Notes: generated by a model not told the origin, from the sequence alone. A DNA stretch of 64,000 nt from Acanthopleura granulata (GCA_016165875.1 JABBOT010000004.1:5587351-5651350), one strand, 5' to 3'. Numbered from the stretch's first letter, positions 11,166 through 25,234 are shown. Translations and numbers: made by a program.

Positions 11166-12194
11166 TAACTGAAGAGTGGCTACACTAAACCATCAGTGCC
11201 AGGCACCTGACAAAGCTTCTGGCAAAGAAACAGGGACAGAAAATCAAAGCAGAGAAAAATGATTTCGAACAAGTGGCGTCACTGATCATGAACCTGATAG
11301 TATCAGTAAGCCAGAGAGGCTCCCGCGGTGTGGTGTAAAAATTGGAACACAAGTACACAGGCCTAGTTATGTTTATTTAAGATGGTCTGTGTTTCAAGAG
11401 TGGTGGTAAACTGGCAGCCATAAAAATGCAGTCTGAGTTTAACATACCCCGTCTACACAGGAATGAAACCTGGTGTTAAATGTGTAATCAAAACAGTTAG
11501 AAAATATGGTCATTGGCTATACACATGACTGTGCATCAAACTATATGATGTTTGCTTCAATAGAAGATTCACGGAGAAGAGTTCTTCGAAAGTCTTATTA
11601 ATACACCCAATTGGTATAGTTCCCCCTTTAATATCTGTATATGAAGGTCTGTAAAGTTTTTGTTAATACTTGTTTTAGGGCCTAAGGAGGCTAAACTTTA
11701 TCGTCTGCTCACGCGCGTCAGAAGTGTGTGTTTCACAATCAAATTTAAAAGAAAACTTGACTCAAGCCCTTCTGATTGTATGAATTATAGCTTTGCCACA
11801 TAACGGGGTAAATAAGTGCACGAGTGACATTTATCTATAGATATGCTTGGGTTGCATCGTGTGGCTTTGTGGCCAGACGACAAACTGTACATTTTACGTA
11901 GATGTCACTGATAAATCACGACTGAATGCGCATTTACTAAAATATGTTAATTATGGCAGACAAGGCGGTTTCCCAAGATATTATCCCCTAATTAACGAAA
12001 TCCTGGGATTGGTTGACCACATATGCCCCCGACTCTGGACAAACAACTGTTAACTCCTTAAGATTATGTCAGATTTAACAAGAAAAATTAATTAATATTT
12101 AAGTTAAGCTTTATGGGATAGTTTTCATCTTTGTGGAAGTTATTCAAAGAGTGCGATGTGCATATCAGTAGACACGAGTTCTCCGCTGTGCACG

Positions 12195-12400
12195 AACGCA
12201 GAGTAAATACAAAACACTACAGCATAAAGAAAAAACAGGGCAGTGACGGCAGCATGATAGCTGGGAACTGGTAAAAAATAACCGATGATATCCGGTCTCC
12301 TGTCAGTTTACCCCAATTAGGGTCTTATTCTGTTTATGTACATGCTTAATTTAACCCGTAAATAGTGGCAACTTACAAAATCTCTAGTATAGTTGCGTAG
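12195..12400 (+). repeat. Dispersed repeat R1 copy (3' part lost)
   Basis: This copy has aaaacactacagcataaaga, gggcagtgacggcagcatga, ctgtcagtttaccccaatta and gggtcttattctgtttatgt, in R1 order. Confidence 0.68.
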
Positions 12401-15400
12401 CACATTATATTTGAACCTTACATTTACATATGCAAGACAACATTCAGTGAAGATACATTTTGTTCTAAACCTCACCTTTTTTGTAAATTGACAAAAGATG
12501 TATAATGATTTATGCGCGAAAGCTATGTAAGCTTGGCACATGAGTTTATTGCGAGATATTTTGTCGACATTGCATGATTAACTGAATATTATATAGGTTT
12601 ACATGCTTACGTACACGTAGTTGATCAGACTTGTAAATCGCTCGTGATGTGATTTTGAGAAGTGTGTGACGAGTTTAAGTATAGAGCATGTGTTTTCAGT
12701 GAAGACTAAAACTATTACGTTTTCACACATTAGCTCTTGACAAGAGATAGCAGTTTCTCTATAATTTTGTGCAAGACGTGGCCTTCACGGTCACCGTTGG
12801 AAAAACTGCAATTCAACGTGAAACTTTATTTAAATGTGTTATAATGTAATTTTAATAACATGTTGGTCATGTTGAACAAATAGCATATTCTATAAGGACG
12901 ATTTTGTAAGAAAAATTAAGCAAAATTATCCCCTTTTCAAAGATTAATTTAATCACGTCAAGAAGGGCACATAGGTCACGTTCTTTTCAAGGGTGTGCGG
13001 AGCTTATAAATTGTGTACACTTGTAAATGCCACCAATTTTTGCAAGACTATCCGTTGGTTTTTAATTACCAAAAAAGAAGATTAAAAAATCCAACGGCGC
13101 GTGCCTGTTGTAATTATATCTAATGACTGTGTCACAGTGGCGTAACGGCATTCAGATTCATAAGAGCTTAGAAGGATGCTCGTTAAAATCAAATTTAAGG
13201 ATTTTAAGTCCGGGCCAAAAAAAAAAGAGAAACAAAGAATAAAGGATGGTTTAGAAGCCCATTTTTTGCTATAAAATCCGCATCAATTTTTCAAGAGAAG
13301 TTTCAGACAATGAGCTTCTGTTATCTAAACATTCGTAGCTCTTGAAGGCACAAATTCCTTATTATTATAAAGTGACAAATTCTGACTTTGGGAACTCTAA
13401 GCTACTCTGTCAAACTTTGTCCTTTACCATCGGGGAGATCAGAAGGCGAGACTATAGTTGTATAATACTTATGTCCCCTTTGCGCTAATACTGGACACAG
13501 CTTTTTTCCCCATAAATGTGGATCTGAAAATTTTAGACAGCAATTCTTAACTGTGTCCTCTCCGGGGAAAACCCAGCGACATTGATAAATTGAGTGATCG
13601 TGTCGTTCTACCGATATTTACTCTCCCAATCCACCTACGCACATGATCTGTGACCACATTTAAAGCAGAAATGGAAAAAAGGGATAAACAGGGTAAAAAA
13701 GTATACAAACACTGGGCGATTACGACATAGAGGTTGTTACCCGTCTTCCACAGACTCAAATACATCTAAGCCGCTACAAAGGCTCAATGTACGCAAGTTT
13801 TTCCTTAGTATACCTCAGAGTATTTGTTCACGTCTTATTAATTTGTGCGTTTTAAAGCAGTATTAGCAACTGATGGGGTTCACGATAGGATATGCATGTC
13901 TACGATTGTAACATCATAATTCAAAATCATCCGAACGCCATGCAGGCCCGGAAAACTTGATGCATTATGTCTCACTCTGAAGGAATCCATAGCCGAATAC
14001 ATGACATTTGTGCAAAAATACATGCAAGTATTAGCGGATCACCCTTGGAAAATGATGTACATGATAATTTTAGCTTGCCACCATCGGATTGTTTGGTTGT
14101 AAAATTATTAACCCTGACCAAATCGCTATCTGTCCTCTATATGCACACTTCTAAGCTTTTCTTGTCGCTGTTTTCACCGTCATTTGAATATTAAAATCCC
14201 ATTCCGTGGATGTGATGCGAAATATCTGAACCGTCTCAGTTTACATAGTACTGGAGTGGAGATATCATTTGAGAGTAAGCATGCAAGCTGTCGTCTATCT
14301 CGATAGGTCTCAAGAGGTTTTCGGCGTTATTTACACATTCCCTGCAGCACTTCAGAGGCAATTTAAAAATCAGTTTGTGAAAAGTTTAATGAAAACAAAA
14401 ACTCCACAAACACACACAGGAAAACAAAAGATGAATGACGTAAATAAATCATTAATGTACTAAGTACATTATGGCTCGTGAATGTGAAAATGCTATTAAT
14501 ATTGTTGAATATGTGAGGCAGGAAACGTTTCGTTATGGCGTCTCGAGAATGCATTTGCATATTTAACTACATTAAGATGTCTCAGGTAAAACACTAAACG
14601 ACATTGCGTTACCCAATACCATGCACGTGGACAGTTTTTCCTTCAAAACGTTATAAGCGTGCCGGTTAATAATTAATCGGTGGCTTGCTAATCGCCCACG
14701 TTCGTCGGATTTGTTTAAAAATGAACAGACTGTTCGGTAAAAAATTACAACTCCGCACCAACGTATAATAGCAGAGAGATGATGAAACGAAAAGTAGCAA
14801 AGCAGATTAGCACGGACATAATAGCCTGAAAGAAATATATGTTATAAAGAAAAACATGTAAAGAGAAAAAGAAAACCCCGAAAGATGCAGAGCGAGTTAA
14901 TAAAATACACTGAAAGATATGTAATGTTTATCGGATAATTGCATAAACAGGTTTACACTACCAGTTTACGAATGCCGAGGAGGAACACTCCGATTGTCAA
15001 AGTCTCACTTTAATGTGATAGTGAGATGTCACGGAAGACAAAGGCTCTGAAAAAAGCATGGAGCTGTAAGTTAATTTGGTATTGTTGACAACCTAGGAGG
15101 AAAAAGAATTCAGGCTTCAAAAAGAACAGTAATTACACAATCAAAATATGCTGGCAGTATGAAAGATAACCCTCTTGGTCATTAATAACATTTATTGGCG
15201 CATTAATTGAGTTATATTTGAAACAAAGCTTGCGAGTGTTTTTCAACACTATTAGTTTTTGCGCGAACTCTTGGCGCCAGTGTTCCTAAAGTTCCTAATA
15301 CTAGATCAAGTGGAACATTATATAGTTCAGGGATTACAAGCATTAATTCATTAATAACACACCTTTCTGAGCCATACAGAAAAATGCCACATATCTTTGT

Positions 15401-16344
15401 TATGTGTAATGCTAATGATCGCATTTAGTTTGGGACTGGCAACCGATGAGTACATAGTGATAGTATATAAGCGAAACTTTAAGGTTGCTTTTAATAATCC
15501 TCTGTTGGATTAAAGGAGCTGTTTAAAAGAAATTGCTTTTCGTGAAACCTTATAGCAATTATCAACACAGTTTCTGAACGTTTTGCAAAATATATCTATG
15601 CAAATACAGGGGAATTGGCCGTACTGTTTAAATAAGTATGTTATTTTTAAATGTACGTAAACAAAACACACACACTTTTAAGCGTGGTATGTTTGAAACC
15701 CTAACTGGCTTTGTTCTAATTCCCACACCAAATACACTAAATAAGGTCGTGACCCGTAAGTGGTTAACCGCATTTTCTTAACCGATAATTAAGAGCGACC
15801 AATGAGTCATCTGATTTATTGACTCTCCGATCATGATCCAGGTGTCCTTAGCCATTGCAGTTAATTTAGAAGACAATTTAAGTCACATCATTACAGTACC
15901 CTAAAAACCTGTCCACAGTCAAACACAAAAGAAAACATTATATCGTGCCAAAAGATATTCCATATATTATGCAAAATTGCACAACAAAAGTGTTTCCTTA
16001 GATTAATTATGTGTATATGGCTTAATTTAAAACAGAATCCATGTTTTTTTTACTGTATAAAAGCTTTCTTAAATGTTCACTGACACATACAGTTTCATTC
16101 AAGAAAGTGTACAATTTTTAAAACGCACAAAACATATTTTACAACATCCTATATTATCGCTGAATGAAATTACGACAGTTTTGGTGTAATAAAGACGTAG
16201 AAACAATGGAAAAGATGTTAAAAAACAGAAGGAAAAAACGTCAAAAAGATGCTGAACTAGTGGTTTTGAGACGGAAAAGTGTCACGGGCGTTTTAGTAGT
16301 TGCGTTATATTTGGGGCAACTTAATTAACCGGATTGGATTATTC

Positions 16345-16675
16345 AGAATTGAAAACAAAACAGCGTAGAGTAAAACCAGAGCAGCAACGACAGTGTGGTG
16401 CTGGACACAATGCAACACCTAACCAGTAAAGTACATAATCCTGTCAGATTAACCCCAGTAAGGGTTCTATTTCATCTGTTACTGTAAATGGTTAAATACT
16501 AGCAAAGCTATACATCCTTGATCAGCGGAATTGGGTAAAGAAATATAGTGTTCATTGGAATTCGTTACACGTGGCAACTGTCGAAATACTCAAAACGCTG
16601 TTCTGCCATCACATATCATAAACAGTTAATATGAAAACAATGCAAAGTGCAAGCTTTGATAACAACATAGCATTT
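16345..16675 (+). repeat. Dispersed repeat R1 copy
   Basis: This copy has gtagagtaaaaccagagcag, caacgacagtgtggtgctgg, ctgtcagattaaccccagta, agggttctatttcatctgtt, cggaattgggtaaagaaata and the tail tgccatcacatatcataaac, atgaaaacaatgcaaag. Confidence 0.72.
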
Positions 16676-16764
16676 TGAGTAATTCCAGACCAGTGATCTC
16701 TAATCAATCGCTATTAACATCTCTGCAAGTTTTTACTCTATTTTGTTCGTAAGATATGGTGTTA

Positions 16765-16905
16765 CGGGGCGTCTCAGTGGCTACTTTAACCCCGGTGACT
16801 GAGGTAAATTGACAAAAGGCCAGATTTCACAGGGTACGTACGACCATTTGCCAGTTATTACATGGTCTAGCTTTTTGGATTCAAGATTCATTTATTTCTT
16901 TGATT
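16765..16905 (+). mobile_element. Possible SINE remnant with tRNA-like head
   Basis: The sequence ggggcgtctcagtggctact, ttaaccccggtgactgaggt resembles a tRNA-like SINE head. The later gattcatttatttctttgat may be an unrelated tail. Weak call. Confidence 0.35.
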
Positions 16906-17299
16906 AGTGTTGAAATCATGATCAAGATTTTATCACTTTTATGACGGCGATCACTTGTACTGCTGGAGTGCGCGATCAAACCACGAACCTTCACCAGGTA
17001 TCTAACAATCCTCTTGATCTAGGACCGCAGCCGAAACAGCGACAGTCGGATTAAAATACTTTACCCCCTTTGTCAAATATCTGATGGTCTTATGAGCAAG
17101 CGCTTTAAGAATCTGAGCAGGAGAGGGGCTTCAAAAGGATAAAACATTAAATGTTATGTGTTCCATTTTCCCATCTCACCTAAGCCATTTATGAAATATT
17201 CTGAGATAACAATTTTAAACAAACTAGAAGAACAAACTTATGTTGCTCATATTGGGATTTCATACAATTTTTGAAAATTTATCGTATTTTCAATAATAT

Positions 17300-17390
17300 T
17301 AGATTGTAACAAAGAGTGTAAAACCAGAGAAGTGACGACAGTGTGATATATGGCAAGCGGTCACACGTAATGGTTGAAATCATCTATGCT
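17300..17390 (+). repeat. Dispersed repeat R1 5' fragment
   Basis: The run aacaaagagtgtaaaaccag, agaagtgacgacagtgtgat and atggcaagcggtcacacgta matches the first 90 bp of R1 and then stops. Confidence 0.65.
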
Positions 17391-19344
17391 TTATCTGTGG
17401 ACATGAAAAGGTAGAATAAGCGCAGTATGTCATATTTTGGTTTTATTAACATTATTGTTCGTGCACGATGTGCTGTTGATTATTTGGGTAGTTTAACGTT
17501 ATTTTAAGCGAAAAAAAATGTATTTCACTTGTTCTATATGTCAGAGATGAATGCTTGAGATAGAAAAATGAAGTACATTCTAGAAGGGCCTGCTCTGTTC
17601 ACAAAAGACCCCATCTCAACTAACACACCTTTTTATGGTCCGCATATATGTCCATATAGTATACATATAGGTCTTAATTGAATTCCTTTGATCTCATTCT
17701 GTACGGACGGATGAAGACAAAACATCATTTCCGCGTTCAAAGCCACGATCTACAAATTATGCTACAATTAAGGAGACTTCACTAGTTTAATGACATTATA
17801 CTAAAACGCCCTGTATGCATGAACAAATATCTCGTTCACAATCATCTGTTGGCGTGACTCGTCAGACACTGTTAACATTGCTGTATGAAGAGTTGAGGCA
17901 TTAGAATATTTTGCCTGTTCCATTTTGAGTCCAATTGGTTAATAGTATAAATGTCAAAAGACTTTATAACTAACACTTTTTCTCCGATTTTAGACACTGA
18001 GTCTAACTGTCAGTTCTGTTTTTACTGACCACCCAAATTGTCCATCTCAGGCAATCCGCAATTGCTGTCAAACCCAGCCTGCGCATCAGTGATGTAACTT
18101 GACGAAGTAAACAATCGTTTATAAAGTAATTTATTTTTAAGAGTTTTTGTCCCCAATGTAAGAGGCTTTCTCGGTAGACAGGAAGCGGTCGCAGTGATTA
18201 ATCAATCTGCAGAAAAACACGATGACAGTTGTTGTAATGCGTTATCAAGGCCAACGTCCTTAGACATATGTGTGAGAGATTCAACCCAGCATGACTTAAT
18301 AGTACATACTATTTGGGGCATTAACTTAAGTTCAAGTTGTACTTGACCTTCCGTGATATTAGGAGATTTACACCTTTTCACAATATACTACTTGTGAAAG
18401 AATCAAAACGGTCGAAAAAAATATGAGTAACACAGCTCTCTAACTCAGAACGTGTTATTATTATAAGCCTTTCAACTGATGAGCCCTTCCCTACACATTA
18501 GGGACTACTTTTTCTACATTGTTATTCTAATTTAGAAAATGTCAAGGCCACGGCAAAAGGGACCACTCCTGGTAGGCTTCACGTTACACTGTTCTTTTAA
18601 AAATATTTAAATTTATTTTCCAGGTGTCACTTGTAGAAGGTTATGGTCACTATTTTGACGTTTTGTAGAGAGCCATACTTGCGCGTGCACATTGTTTCAC
18701 TCTGAATCTAGTATACCCTATGAATTAGATTTCCTCGGCCGGACCTTGCCAACACGCGCCCATTGAGACGTTATTGATGATTTATATGTAATGTCAAGCA
18801 AGTTAAATTTTAGTACAAATTACTCTTCATTCCTGAAGGGTACCTGGGAGTTGTCAGACAGCTGGAGTTATTATGGCTTGCTTTAGGCGCCGAGGAGGTA
18901 AAAAGAATGGAACTAAATGTGTTTTATTTTCATCACGCTAATAGTTTTTCGCGATTCACTTAAGACAATAGGCCGTCCACAGAATAGGGCACATAAAATG
19001 TTTCACCTTTGACCTATCAAAGCAAACAATCTGACTTAATTTAAGCACAACCCACCAGCTATTTTTTTTAGAATATCTTACCTATCTAAAATTAAAAACA
19101 GATTTCCAATTAAATGGAATAAATGTCTTACCTAAACCTTAATCTGTATGCTCTTTCCTAGGGAGACATGTACTCGGATCTTGTCAACATCTGTTGTCCA
19201 TAATTTTCTCACAAGCTAAGGACAACTGCGGGGCTCTAATAGTATAGACAAAATGTAAACCTTTAGCTTGGGAGTTTATAAGATAAACAATTAATGAGTT
19301 TAACCAAAACGTCATAGTTTACATTTTTTTCGCCGTTTTATGCG

Positions 19345-19512
19345 TCATGTAGTGGACGCCATACTGAAGAATATTTCACCCATGTGCATCATTCTGGATC
19401 TGCTACAACCTGAGGATGGTCGTGGGTTTCCCCCTGGTTTTCACCATAACGCTGTTCTATAAGTGAAATATTCATGAATACTGTGTAAAACGCCAATCAA
19501 ATAAATAATAAA
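19345..19512. mobile_element. Two SINE 3' fragments in inverted arrangement
   Basis: Positions about 19347-19385 are an antisense 3' end (gacgccatactgaagaatat, ttcac). Positions about 19405-19512 are a sense 3' half (ggatggtcgtgggtttcccc, then gtgaaatattcatgaatact and gtgtaaaacgccaatcaaat plus tail). The ends are complementary and could fold into a stem. Confidence 0.75.
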
Positions 19513-22124
19513 GAAAAATAAAATATAAATAAATCATATGATTGTGGTCAGGGGCCGCCTGCATGAAGGGATCGTAGCTACAATGGATTGTAAACAAAAA
19601 CAACTAACTTTACAATCGCTTGTAAAATTGAGTTTCCTCGCTTGCAGAAAGGAATTGTATGGAGATTGTAACTTTTCGAAGATAAGATCTCGGTCATAGG
19701 CCAAATTTGACACGTACATAAAGGTGGTCTGTGTAAATGGGAAATGTACCCGTCAATAACTTTTGCTTATCTCCCTTTTCAAATGAGTTCTACATCATCA
19801 TGATCCAGCAGCTAACAACATGTGAAACACGTCTCGTAACACCTTTCTGAGACAATAAAATTACACTGCTTTGCAAACCAAATCGAACATTACTGACTAG
19901 CAGTCCAGCTAATGCAAGCATTTGTAAATTTTAGGACGATTGTAAATCTGGGTCATACCGATTGTAATTTTGGATTGTAAGTTACGACGATCGTAGCTTT
20001 GTGCAAGTGAGGGCTACAGTCAAGATCGTACTGATTACAATCAACCTAGGCTTACCATGCCTTTGTGCAAGCAACCATTGGTGTATCGCACAAGACAAGC
20101 CTTCTACAAATAAACTGTCGGTACCAATCAAGAGGATCCTAAGAAGCGACCTTATTGGTCAAGAGCTAGTGGTCTAAAGGGAAGTATATTAGACCTTTCA
20201 TATGGCAAAAGTCTATCTTAGTACTTGCTAATTGGATGAAATAATATAGACAACTGTGAGGAATTTCCACTCAAGAATATCTATTATAACTTCATTAACT
20301 CAATTTACGACCTTATTAAAACAAGGCTAGTTGTTCAGCGGTAGGCCAGGTTTTAGGTGCTGTAATGAGGCTATTACGTCTGGGGTACAACGAGTTTTTA
20401 AGCACGAATGGAGAGTCTTATCGAAAATTTACTCCTATCATAGTTAACTGTAAATGTTTTTTTCTACACAGTTTCAAGGGGTACAACTACATAGAATACG
20501 CAGTGCTTAAACGATTCAGTGAACATGAGAAGATAACTTTTGAGGTTGAACATAGATGGTCATATTGATTTATGCCTGTTCAATGATCGAATAATGACAC
20601 AGCGGTTATTTTTAGAACTTCTACTACATGAGAGAGCTACTTTGGTATCCAAACACCTGTGTCTTAAAAGCATGATAAAATGATAAATATTGAGAAAGCG
20701 TGAATTGCTTTCCTTCACTGTAAAAATATTGCAGCGTATCAAAACAAAGATTGCACGTTTTGTCAGAGAATACGGAAACAAAATTTTTGTCCTTCCAACT
20801 TTGCCTGATTTGACGTGACATACGAACACATGACGTCACGAATCGCGAACGTGTATCCGCGAATGATACTGCAATTTTAAATGCTCATGAAGCCATTCCA
20901 GTAATAAATGCCCTACTTTACGTCACACCCGTCTGATTTCAGTTCATATAAGGAATATTATTACTTCATATCAGGAAAATCTTAAGGAAACAGACGAAGA
21001 TTTTGTTTCTTACATATCTTCAGTTATGTGAGTTAAAGACAGTTATTTTATGAAAATCCTTTTGGACTATAGTGTTAGATAGGTTCCGTGGGATAGTTTT
21101 CATATAATTTTAACATTTCTACGCAGTTTATATTCTGATCATAGTGGCACTTAAGCTTTTCTTGTATCTTTCCAGAACCCGGTGTTTACCTTCTTCATTC
21201 GAGATCCCGTGAAGATCAGGATGTACGGATAAGTGAATCCTCTTTTATATTAGAGTACCGCCTTCTAGACACATTTAATTCGCCGATAGAAACGTGCTCT
21301 AGATGTTGTTGGTAAAGTGAAAATAGAAAATGCTAATCGCCACAGAGATTAAAAAAAATAGTTTAAGATGGCAGGGAGGTGCCACGAGTTTATATACGCT
21401 GCCTGAGTCACTTCATTGGCAAATATAAACAAGTCGGCTATAAACAAATAGAAGTGATGTCTGACAAACTGGAATCATTTGTGCGAGTTGACGTGGTGAT
21501 GAAGTGAGTGCATTAGATGTACAGGAAGCTGTCCGTCTTAAGACGTCGAGTCCCAATTAGCCTCGCCTACTCGCATCACTTAAGATACACTTTCTCATGA
21601 AATGACCAATTGTGTTCAGACAGAGAAAAGGAATAAATTTAGTGTCAAACTGACAACGAAAGTCGACAATGCAACTGGGTTTGGACATATTTAATTGACA
21701 CATCTCCATAAAATTCATTTTTATTTATTACCTTTTATGTCAAAGGTGTTTTTGTATGACCTTTTTAATGTCATTTAACATTCTCTTGTTGTTTTACGTA
21801 CGACACATATAAATGAACAAACTTAAGGTAAATCAAACTTGTCACTTGGTGTCTTGGACAGCACATGATCTTGGAACCTCAGCATTGAAACATTGAGCAT
21901 TGGAATGACACACCATCTTTGCTTGTTTTACATTCAATTAAACCGCATAAAACAATGCGTATTTAGAGCATATCCTGTAGAGACATCTGCAATATTCAAC
22001 GTAAGCCTACCCACATATTTGGTCATTTCGCAAGCAAGGAACGCCAGCACGATTTCAAAACGTCAGTATTATTCTGGAAAAAATCTCTCAGTAAAGTGAA
22101 TATATTTATGCTGTTCCTTTCACT

Positions 22125-22172
22125 GATCCTTCGCGCCATACTCAAGAATTTTCCGTTTATATAAGGCTCCAG
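22125..22172 (-). mobile_element. SINE 3'-end fragment
   Basis: The sequence cgccatactcaagaattttc, cgtttatataaggc is a diverged complement of the conserved SINE 3' end. Only about 45 bp remain. Confidence 0.5.
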
Positions 22173-23743
22173 ATAGGATTTTTGCCTGAGCAGCATTTAT
22201 CCATCCATTTCAAACAAGCACGAAGTTCAATGTAAAGCGCATAAGTAAAATTAAGTGGTTAATTTGCCTCTCAATTTTCAAGGGCTGTAACGACATAAAA
22301 TGCTTTGCCACGACTTCTGTACGACATGCAAAACACACCAACAATTATTGTAACAATTTTATTTTTAATTAAATAACCGAATGTTTTATCACTGACATTG
22401 CGTTAGTTTTCATTATTAATTCAGTCAATTTTAAATGTTCCATCAAAGACACAGTCAGTTCGACTTTGAGATGTTTATGAAGGTTGAAATCCCATTGCGT
22501 TGGGCAAAACAGGCATCTATCCTACCTCTGCTGCTACCGATTACAGGCCCACGAGTTTTATGGATTACACATTCTCAAAAGTGTATGGTGTGCCGGTGTG
22601 CATGCGTTTGTATCAGAAGTGAAGATAAAACATTGAATGGATTATGCACTTTGTAAAGGAATGCCATATCTGCTTAAATCCTTTTAAATAGCGTCGCACT
22701 GTTCACAAACAGTGCTATCAATACTGACAATGTTCTCATACTTGGGGGACCAAAGTCGCATGGTACATAAATATACCGTGACTCAACAACACAACGGGGA
22801 CAGTATAAAACATTCACTAATATCAGCGCGTATACCAGGGTGAGATTGTAGCTTTATACTGGAGGCACCTCAAAATCAAATTTATTTCGCGTGATTTAAA
22901 TTTTGCTGACTTATGGAACTTTCAAGTATATTTCCTTCATTGTCGGTAATTACACGATTTGATGTGTCCATGGTCCAGAAGTTTGTATTGACCACAGGCT
23001 ATAAGGGATACAATCTGATCGGATGGCATTTTTTTACTATGGGTCTTTTTTGCTACATTTTTATTTATGTTTAAGAAGTTTTAAGGCTGAATTTGAGGAG
23101 GATGGGGTCAAAGACATATTTGACCCCCCACTTTGACTGTTGAGGAGTGCCTGTGTAGGCCAATATATGCTTAATTCTTTCCACATATATGTCCCCTCTT
23201 TGTCAAAATTAATCACTTAATAAGCAAACATAAGCTGTTGTTGTGGGCTATCAGCTCTTTGCCGTTGGAACTTTGGTAACTAGCACTAGGTGACCTGTTG
23301 ACTGTAATGTGGTCTTAGTGGGATGAGGTGAAACCCTCTGCGTGGGACAAGATTGAACAAATGTTAACTGTTTCAACTTATCCTGTTATTTGCTTTAATT
23401 TTGAAAGAGATGCTTAGGAAGTATAAACGAAAGACTGATACCGGTGGAATGCCAGTAGCTATTCTCCATGTGGAGCTGTAAAGCCTTTTCGAGTAAGCAG
23501 TAAGCTTCGAGGAACTGCGAAAGAACCGACCCTGTAAAGCATATTAAAGATTTGGCAGATAAGTTCCATGGTTTGAGTATTGATATGTGCACAGATTGAG
23601 AATTGGGATATGAACATGGTCGGAGAATTGAAGTTGATATACTTTCGTATTGGACAAAGGAGGGAAGGAGAGAAGAGTTACATTTGATAAACGTCAGTCT
23701 GAGAAAAGGATGGCAGAAGCTACATCGCTGCCACGTGCCTGGT

Positions 23744-24388
23744 CAAGTAACCACATGGCCTTTCCACTACCCTACAACGCCATGGGAAGGTCCCATTGAA
23801 CACTAATGACGCAAACTCGGCCACTTGGCGTCCGGCTTTCACCCGTCCAGTTCAACTAAGCTTCTGTGTTGTATTTTTCTCATTAGATTGGGCGCTTTTC
23901 ATCGGCTACAATTTCCGATCTCCAACACGCACTGTTAGGTCATAATTAACGCGAGCCAACTGCACCCATACCTCAGTAACGCCCGAAGTGGCCTTGTTTG
24001 ATGATTTTCACTCTGTTGAGGAAAGTTTTTCATTCTTAGGAGCAATATCTAGAAGATGGCGACACTTGATCCTCTTAATCATGGGGGGTGTTTCATATTT
24101 GTTTCCAACAACGGCTGTGAAGGTTGATGACATACCTAGGCATAAGTTCCTAGGATAAAATTTAACAAACCCTAGATCGTTAGCTTCATCAATCATGGCG
24201 ATCCCTGGTGTGTACCGAGAGAATTTGCTTAGCGTCCAACCTAGGGAGAAAAATGCAACACAGAAGCAGAGCCAAACTGGTCGGATGAAAACCGGGAGGT
24301 AGGTGGTCGAGTTTGCGTCATTAGTGTTCAATGAGACCTTTCCATTTCCATTCCTTCTAGCTTAGTGGAAAGGCCCTGTGACTACTTG
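23744..24388. mobile_element. Foldback element with long inverted repeats
   Basis: The left arm has caagtaaccacatggccttt, ccac, then attgaacactaatgacgcaa, actcg. The right arm has the complements cgagtttgcgtcattagtgt, tcaat (24308-24332) and gtggaaaggccctgtgacta, cttg (to 24388). More pairs lie inside (for example agcttctgtgttgtattttt against gaaaaatgcaacacagaagc). Arms of about 150-200 bp surround a unique core of about 300 bp. There is no coding capacity, so this is a MITE-like or foldback non-autonomous DNA element, or an inverted duplication. Confidence 0.75.
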
Positions 24389-24399
24389 GCTACCACATA

Positions 24400-25050
24400 C
24401 CACAGAATTCAATCTCCACACAGTGGACAAATTCTATCACAACCTTACCTTAGTAATCGACCAAAATATATTTAAACCTGGAAGTATTTACATTCATAAC
24501 GAAACTCGATGTGCAACAGTTCAATATCGGGATAAAATTGTCACCTCGAGAGGCAAAAAAGAATTAGGATCTGTGCTGTGCAGATCCAGAGAGGGGAGGT
24601 CTTATACCACAAAGGCTTATGTTTCCAAGAGTTCGTATTCGTTATCATTTCCTGCTGTGTGCTCCGTCAGGTGCAATTAGAGGGGCTTCTAAATCATGGT
24701 GGATGGATGGAGATGTTTATTTGGAGTATCTGAAACACGTATATAACAACAGATGTACCAAACAGAGGCATATTTTACAGGCCCTAGAGAAAATAGCGTC
24801 ATAGCGAACATTTCTCTTCAACTATTGATTTAGCCAAAGAAAATGACGTAGTGATGGTAACTTTACCTCCACACTTATTTAACTCCTGCACTAATATCTT
24901 TGTACACCGCTCAAAACTGTCTACAATCTTGTCATGGACGGCTGGATTCGATCCAATCCAGGAAAAACGATAACTGTCTACTATATTCCACGGACTGTAT
25001 CAGAAGCCCAAACAAATGACATGCACCCAAAAACATTCAGCTTGTTTTTT
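24400..25050 (+). pseudogene. Tigger/pogo (jerky, CENP-B-like) DDE transposase pseudogene
   Basis: Broken frames follow the DDE domain of Tigger/jerky proteins in order. About 24409-24600 reads VIDQNIFKPGSIYIHNETRC, ATVQYRDKIVTSRGKKELGS. After a frameshift and small deletion near 24620 comes FPRVRIRYHFLLCAPSGAI, then SKSWWMDGDVYLEYLKHVYN. In another frame about 24826-24920 gives DLAKENDVVMVTLPPHL. About 24934-25050 gives GWIRSNPGKTITVYYIPRTV. The first catalytic Asp of the usual NMDETG motif is Asn here (HNETRC), and an in-frame stop lies at 24802. The DNA-binding half is missing: a foldback element adjoins on the left. The copy is dead; the family call rests on motif order recalled from known proteins. 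Confidence 0.85.
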
Positions 25051-25234
25051 TCCCATTCAACAGAACATCATTCATTGAACTTCATCAGCCTCAGAGAAGG
25101 ATCGGTCCTGTTCTATCAGATATGATCATGGTGAAACTGAGACATCGTGATGGATAAGACAGGAACATGATAACTGACACTTGCTTACCAAGGGTAATAA
25201 CGCTAACGAAGAAATGGGGGTAGGTATAAATGAA

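Larger units (their letters stand above)
10652..23743. other. No gene supported; SINE and R1 fragments only
   Basis: Apart from R1 copies (12.2, 16.4, 17.3 kb), SINE fragments (11.1, 19.4, 22.1 kb) and a possible SINE at 16.8 kb, the stretch is featureless AT-rich DNA. The longest open frames are under 90 codons and look random. Confidence 0.6.
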
